Source: Dermacentor variabilis
Taxonomy: Eukaryota; Arthropoda; Arachnida; Ixodida; Ixodidae
Direction: 5' to 3'
Length of the DNA stretch: 64,000 bases
NCBI RefSeq assembly: GCF_050947875.1
Contig: NC_134572.1
Coordinates: 153,781,105-153,845,104, forward strand
In this document: one piece after another, positions 59,080 through 64,000 of the stretch
Layout of the letters: each line of letters begins with the position of its first letter
Position numbering within the stretch: position 1 is the stretch's first letter
Notes under the pieces: model-generated
Seen by the model: the letters and a program-made list of their open reading frames with translations, nothing else
The model's database searches: none
Told to the model about the DNA's origin: nothing
Program-made: the position numbers and the translations under genes

Positions 59080-59116
59080 CTACACTTTGATCTTAGCCAA
59101 AAGGCCGAGAAGCGAT
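59080..59116 (-). ncRNA. U2 snRNA 5' end, nt 1-37
   Basis: Minus strand from 59116: ATCGCTTCTCGGCCTTTTGG continuing through CTAAGATCAAAGTGTAG, a match to U2 nt 1-37 with no mismatch that I can see. It starts exactly at the U2 transcription start and ends within GUAGUA, the branch-point recognition sequence. No snRNA proximal element is recognisable upstream, so it is a pseudogene and not a working U2 gene. Confidence 0.95.
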
Positions 59117-59118
59117 TA

Positions 59119-59132
59119 AAAAAAAGATAAAT
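59119..59132. repeat. Target-site-duplication-like repeat, right copy
   Basis: AAAAAAAGATAAAT, identical to 57833-57846. Confidence 0.75.
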
Positions 59133-59185
59133 AAGTGAGCAGACGACGCGCGGTACTCTGGAGCCATGTCGTAGCGATCGTTGCA

Positions 59186-59775
59186 TAAAGGCCAGAATAC
59201 ATGGAGCGAATATGCGACGAATAGTCGCCGTTCGACGCCCGGCGGCGTACGCGCGACGCGCGGCGGTGGAGAAAACGTCGTTCGCCGCCGATCTAGTGGG
59301 CGCAGAAAAGTTTGTCTGCCGTCGACGATGCCGGAAGCGGCAAACGAGCGCCGCCACAAAGCGAGCCAATCAGGTCTCACTATCCGCCCCGACTTTCGAC
59401 TAGGCTTCCCGCCCGGTGTTGCCACAACGCATAGCATCGCCGCTTTGTTTAAACTACATCGGCACATGAATGTCTCAAACGCATAAAAAACACTAGAAAT
59501 CATTTGTAAACCAAATTTTACGCGTTTTTAGAGTGTTCTGCAATTCAAAAGCGATAATAGCAGTCGTTAAAGTTTTTTTTTTGTGTCATGTGTTTCACTA
59601 CGGCGCATTTGCCTCGTCTAGCCACACTGATAAGAACGCAGCGACTCGCCGGCGGAGGCCGCCGTGTTTTCGCTCCATGTAGCGCAGCCCGACGAACATA
59701 CGGCGTCGCGCCGCGGGACATTTTCTGCCGCCCGAACTTCGTCATGAAAGTTCGCTCCAAGTATTCAGGCCATAA
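59186..59775. mobile_element. Candidate MITE with terminal inverted repeats
   Basis: The left end reads GGCCAGAATACATGGAGCGAA (about 59191-59211) and the right end is its near reverse complement TTCGCTCCAAGTATTCAGGCC (59750-59770), two mismatches in 21. ATAA borders both outer ends with a base of slack. A third copy of TACATGGAGCGAA occurs in the right half (about 59668-59682) in the right-end orientation. The interior is GC-rich and encodes no transposase. Confidence 0.6.
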
Positions 59776-61192
59776 CACGTCGCGCACGGAACCATAGTGC
59801 GCGTCCACGAAGCGGCACTACTCTTTCCTCTTTCATCCTTCTCTTTGTGTTCGTCCATTCGGTTACGCCGCCACCCTCACCACCCTCGACGCGCGCCGCA
59901 GGAATGGGCCCCCATTCAGTGCGGCGCTCTAAAAAACCGCGATTTGCATAGAGTTCCTATAATAAACTCAAGAGGGAAACCTCCACATAGCGCCCACGCA
60001 TTCCAAGCAGTAAAAGTAAGGGCGCCAGCTTGTTTCTACTCTCCGCAGGCTTGCAGTCCGAGACTACGACATGCGATTCAGCCGAGAGGCGTATTGAACG
60101 GAATGTCGAGCGCCTCTAAGTCTTTCGGTGCCGTCTACCTAAGGCGCATGGAACCGCCTTCAATGATGCACCGTAGCATTTAGATCGAACTGTTATAAAT
60201 AACCATCGGATGTTTCTGAAGAATCTAAGAAAAGAACTCTACAGATCGTGCGTGCGTAGGTGTAACATGCACATGCTTGTTTTTTTCATTATACTTGGAA
60301 TATTTTTATCCTAATCCTCACCTAATGATTTGTGAGGCAGGAGTTGCACGTATTCAAATATTGTTATGTCTTCCGACTGGCTTTACATAGGCCTAAACGC
60401 TTGCTGCATGTCATTCTTTTCTGTACGTGTAGCAAGAGAGCACGCTTTATATCATTATACTTTTTAAGTCACGTCCCTATTATCATTGTAGGGGAGCTTG
60501 AGTAAGTTCTTTGAATAAAAACATAATCGCATAACGCGTGTACCTAAGCTTAGAGACCATTTGCTTCTTTAAATGTACATACCTCGAGTCAAACGTGGAT
60601 CAAATTCAACGGCATGGATTCGTCGCATTTACATCGTGCATTTGAAGAGGACGACGCATCATCGCAAACAGAGCGATAGAAAGGAGCCTAAGGTTTTCGT
60701 TCTAATCAATTATTCAAGATTTCCATAAATAAATTTATTCGCACCCTTCGTGAGTGATATCCGGAGATGCAAAATATTCTGTCGCTGTGCAGAATAAATG
60801 AAAATTAAAAGAAATTTTGAACACAGTCTTCGTCTGTAAGCTAATTTTTTGTGCCAGTACGTAGACTAAAGAACCAAAAGCGCTAGCCATTGACAATAGC
60901 CTCAGTTGGGCTAGAAAATGAAGCTGCTGCAGGTTTCTTTAATATGATCAATTGTTCTTTCTTTTTCTTAGTTATAACAACTCACGAGAGGTACTGCCTG
61001 GTATATTGGAATTCCAAGGAGCGGTGTGCCGTTATGAAACCGAGTAAGAAACATTCAATACGGTATAGTCATTGCATAATCTGTGAATACATGCCTGTGC
61101 CTCAAGCGGCCAGCTGCGCGGCAATTCTGCGTTTTATTGCTGGCTTCTTTGACGCTCGGAAAAAGTCATGGAGCACTTATTGAGAAACGCTT
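59776..61192. other. No recognised gene
   Basis: GC-rich to about 60180, then AT-rich. Short frames only; the 128-codon plus frame 59797-60183 has no recognisable motif. Confidence 0.4.
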
Positions 61193-61387
61193 GTGCAGAT
61201 GTTGTGTTTTTGTGATTTCTATGACAACGAACGCGCCGTTCTTCAGAGGGTGTTAAACCGATTAGATAACACATCATTTTCAGAGATTAAGATTCTCGGA
61301 CCATGGCCCCATGCGTTCCAGGCTTACAATGTGAGGCCGGCACTGCAACGTCTCATGAAAGCGACTGGCCTCAGTGAACTTTTATAG
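61193..61387 (+). pseudogene. I/R1-like LINE ORF2 C-terminus
   Basis: Frame to 61387: CDFYDNERAVLQRVLNRLD, EIKILGPWP and LQRLMKATGLSELL followed by a stop. This is the C-terminal tail of the tick I/R1-like LINE group (LLGPWP... LLxFLKATGL pattern). It may belong to the same family as 1-2045. Upstream coding is lost. Confidence 0.72.
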
Positions 61388-62828
61388 GCGTGAAGTTATG
61401 GGCATCCGCATATATTCACACCGATAGTACCTTCTTCCCCACTCTGCTTTATTTTCTTCCCTTAAACCCCTTCCCCTGTGTAGGAGAGCGAACCGGACGA
61501 CCGTCTGGTTATCCTCCCTGCATTTCCTTGTCTCCTTTTCATCCTTCTCTATCGGCTGTTTTTGTCTTCGTGTACAATTTTCTTGACACTTTCCGGTAAT
61601 TATATTTGAACAGTTGAATAATTATTGAGACTATTTAGGTATATAGGAGGAATGAAAAAAAATATTCTGAGTATCCCTAGGTGGCAGCAAACAATATTGC
61701 GTTGGTACGTTGCAGTTGCATATTTTTAAAGCTTGGCCAAAGTTACGTGGGACACACCATATATCAACGACGTCACTGTAATTGTTCTGTATGAGCTCGT
61801 CTTATCCTTATCACCTTTCCCATATTACGTAAGGTTCAGCGTGCCTTCACGTAGCCAAATCAGAATTCTCTGTTTTATACACCTGCGCTATGGCAATGAT
61901 GGGCTGTGGCTTCCTTTTTGGGCTCAGCCCTTTGATTAGTGCTAGTGAAGTTTGATCTGGTATTGCTGCTATTTTATTAGGAGGAGGATCGACTCATTCT
62001 TTTTTCTGCAAAAAATTTCTGCTATATATATAGACCTTTAAAGCTTATTTGTAGATGGATCTGCTTGAGTCCGGACTATGATCGTGTAATTCCAACTTTG
62101 TGACTCCTGTAGGATCCCTAGACGCTTGCTTACCATATAATGTAGCTTGGTTTATTGCTGTGTTCCATTACTTACTCGGTTTTTCTTTCCAGTACCACAA
62201 TTTCAAGCCGTGTTTGTCTTATATTCTGTTCCATAACATCTACGAGATCCTTGTCATGGCAGAATGCAGTAGGAAAGGTCCTCATTTTCTTCTCTACGCT
62301 TATTTGGTAATTTTGCTATTTGCTTTTCATTCAGCTTCTAGCATTCAGACGTTGGTGCTTTCTGTTTTGCTCCAGTGTCTCTATAAAATTTTTATTCTTC
62401 TACGCTTATGATCGCTACTCAGGCTATCCGTTCCTTATTAGTAAACTTGATTTGACTTCATTATTCTCATATCTTTCATGAGACAAAGGTGTAGTCGAAA
62501 GTCTACAGACTGCATATTTTCGTCATAGCCGCTTTACCTGCCCATGTCTTTTGTTTTTCATGGTAACTGCTACAAGGTTCTTTTACTCGGACAGATGCAG
62601 TATGAGAAAACAAGTGTAACAACTATATTAGCTTAATTCTCCATGTCTGTATGCGATTCTCGCGCTAGTATCACCTGACTCAATTGTCTAGACTTAATAA
62701 TATAATTCGAATGCAGTCAAGGAAGTTTTTATTTTATTCTCGGATATAACTACCTTTAAATGGAGTTGCTAAACCTAGTCTCCTTCCATTCTCATCTAAC
62801 TCATAAAAGCTCCGTATGTGTCTCGTGT
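61388..62828. other. AT-rich, no recognised gene
   Basis: No open frame above 105 codons, and none with recognisable motifs. Confidence 0.4.
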
Positions 62829-63021
62829 ATCACAAGAAGCCAACAAGGACACCACGGACAAAACAGGGAAAATAACTTGTACTTCCTGATTGAAAAAAAA
62901 ATATAAATAATGGAATTGAAAGTAGATGAAGAGAGAACTTGTCACAGGATGGGAATGATCCCACGTCTTCGCATTACGCGTGTGAAGCTCTCCTGATTGA
63001 GGTACCGCGTCGTCGTCTTCT
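62829..63021 (-). repeat. tRNA-headed SINE, second type
   Basis: Minus strand: GCGGTACCTCAATCAGGAGAGC (A-box-like), GCGTAATGCGAAGACGTGGG, then GGGATCATTCCC (B-box-like), followed by an AT-rich body that contains TTTTCCCTGTTTTGTCCG and CTTGTTGGCTTCTTGTG. Structure and tail mark it as a SINE distinct from the 13042 family. Confidence 0.75.
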
Positions 63022-63289
63022 GGTGCGTTGATGTGGTTTTACTAGAACTAACCCTTGGGGTGTTGCCAGCGCCACTACTCACAAACCTTGCAGTCGGATT
63101 TTGAACATCTTTTCTGCCGCAGGCATCACGTGTACTTGATGTTTTGGGTGAAATATACTCGTCAGTGAACCCACAGGTGCTATCTGAAGGCATTAATGTA
63201 GCGGGATTCGAGACCCTCGCTATGTAATGAATGAGAAAAAGGGGGCGCTAACCGAGGCGCTCTATTTTCACGCGAGAGCATTAAGGAGC

Positions 63290-63466
63290 TCGTGCCGCAG
63301 AAAAGCCGCTTGCGTCGGCGTGGGCGGCGTTGGCCATGAGCGAAAAATCCCGGAAGGCAAGTCATAATTAAAAACAACTTGCAAGATGGGCTGGGTGGGA
63401 ACCGAACCAGGGTCACCAGAGTGTGAGACAGAGACGCTACCACTCAGCCATGAGTTCGATGGTTCA
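63290..63466 (-). repeat. tRNA-headed SINE or tRNA-like repeat, third type
   Basis: The head at 63385-63466 reads TGGCTGAGTGGTAGCGTCTC (A box) and CCTGGTTCGGTTCCCACCC (B box), about 35 bp apart. A GC-rich body may extend to about 63290. Not a true tRNA because the arms do not pair. Confidence 0.6.
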
Positions 63467-64000
63467 AACAGGACAAAGTCGCCTTTAGCGAATGCGGTGT
63501 TACCTTAGCAACGTGCCGTAGAAAGTTATACTGTGGTGTATATCGGTAATTAAGAGCATGTAAATTACAGAAGTCGCAGATAAATGAGTGGCGAAGTGCG
63601 TTTCCGCTACATTTCTTCTGCGCTTGGCGCACACGCAGAGCCATCTTGCGGTAAACACAGAAGACCCCCTCGTCGAAATGTACGGCGCTACCCCAACAGG
63701 TGGCGCGCCACTCACCCACTTCTCCCCTTCGTCTCGTTTAAGTGCATTGGTGCCGTGCGGAGACCGGTGTGAGGATGGCCCAATACCCTTGCGGTTAATA
63801 GGTTTTCTCGCTCTCTCCCCTTCCAACTTCCAGCGCGCGTTACTCGTACCCTCGTGCTTAGGCGACGTGCCTCCTTTTTCCGCTCACAGCGCGATTCCTA
63901 GGTGCAGCGTCCGATTCGCGACGCCTCTGACGTGATCGCTGTGCCTTAGCGAGTCTGGTGGGAAAGCGTCCCCTGAGATATGTGCCGTGCTTCTGGCGAG
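63467..64000. other. No recognised feature to the window end
   Basis: GC-rich, with overlapping open frames on both strands and no motif. Confidence 0.4.

Noticed and set aside
59080..59116. A functional U2 snRNA gene
   Set aside because: Only the first 37 nt are present upstream of the LINE, the rest of U2 beyond nt 59 is absent, and no snRNA promoter element is visible.
59797..60183. A 128-codon ORF in GC-rich DNA right of the MITE
   Set aside because: The frame has no recognised motif; GC-rich sequence gives few stops.

Overview
The window looks like intergenic, transposon-dense chromosomal DNA from a hard tick (Ixodidae). The evidence is the repeat content: several copies of a tRNA-headed SINE of the kind described from ixodid ticks, RTE, CR1/L2-like, L1/Tx1-like and I/R1-like LINEs, Gypsy (Metaviridae-type) LTR elements, and long (TA)n/(TG)n microsatellites. 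The assignment to ticks rests on family recognition, not on a search. I see no host protein-coding gene that I can name; every recognisable coding stretch belongs to a mobile element, and nearly all are broken by stops, frameshifts or truncation.

Layout. 1-2045: 5' part of an I/R1-like LINE on the minus strand, running off the left edge. 3486-4960: short tandem and direct repeats. 6388-6625: a SINE. 8973-10897: two microsatellites bracketing a Gypsy deletion derivative (LTR remnant, RNase H, integrase; minus strand). 13042-13280: a SINE. 13906-15805: a small LTR element with both LTRs, a 5-bp target duplication, gag and protease but no reverse transcriptase. 16320-16810: a SINE and a probable solo LTR. 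17775-29070: one Gypsy element cut in two by a block of about 6.5 kb that holds a tRNA-like sequence, an L1/Tx1-like LINE (minus) and a 143/144-bp satellite. 29075-34860: two RTE LINEs with their 3' ends facing each other. 34991-36700: scattered copies of an unknown repeat. 38827-44801: a complete Gypsy element with 420-bp LTRs. 45205-49515: a nearly full-length CR1/L2-like LINE (minus) with a 2A-like motif. 49620-53475: SINE pieces and a second repeat family. 54043-54575: an LINE RT scrap.

The most notable locus is 57833-59132. On the minus strand it reads: the first 37 nt of U2 snRNA, then a 5'-truncated R2-superclade LINE tail (CCHC finger plus restriction-like endonuclease), then U2 nt 40-59, with the whole composite flanked by a perfect 14-bp direct repeat. 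This is the structure expected of a U2-targeting (Utopia-type) non-LTR retrotransposon sitting in a U2 sequence. Further right are a candidate MITE (59186-59775), an I/R1-like LINE C-terminus (61193-61387) and two more tRNA-headed SINE types (62829-63466).

The genes here do not form a pathway; they record successive insertions. The order of some events can be read from nesting: Gypsy at 17775 before the L1/Tx1 LINE and the RTE that interrupt it, and a U2 pseudogene or U2 gene fragment before or together with the Utopia-like element.
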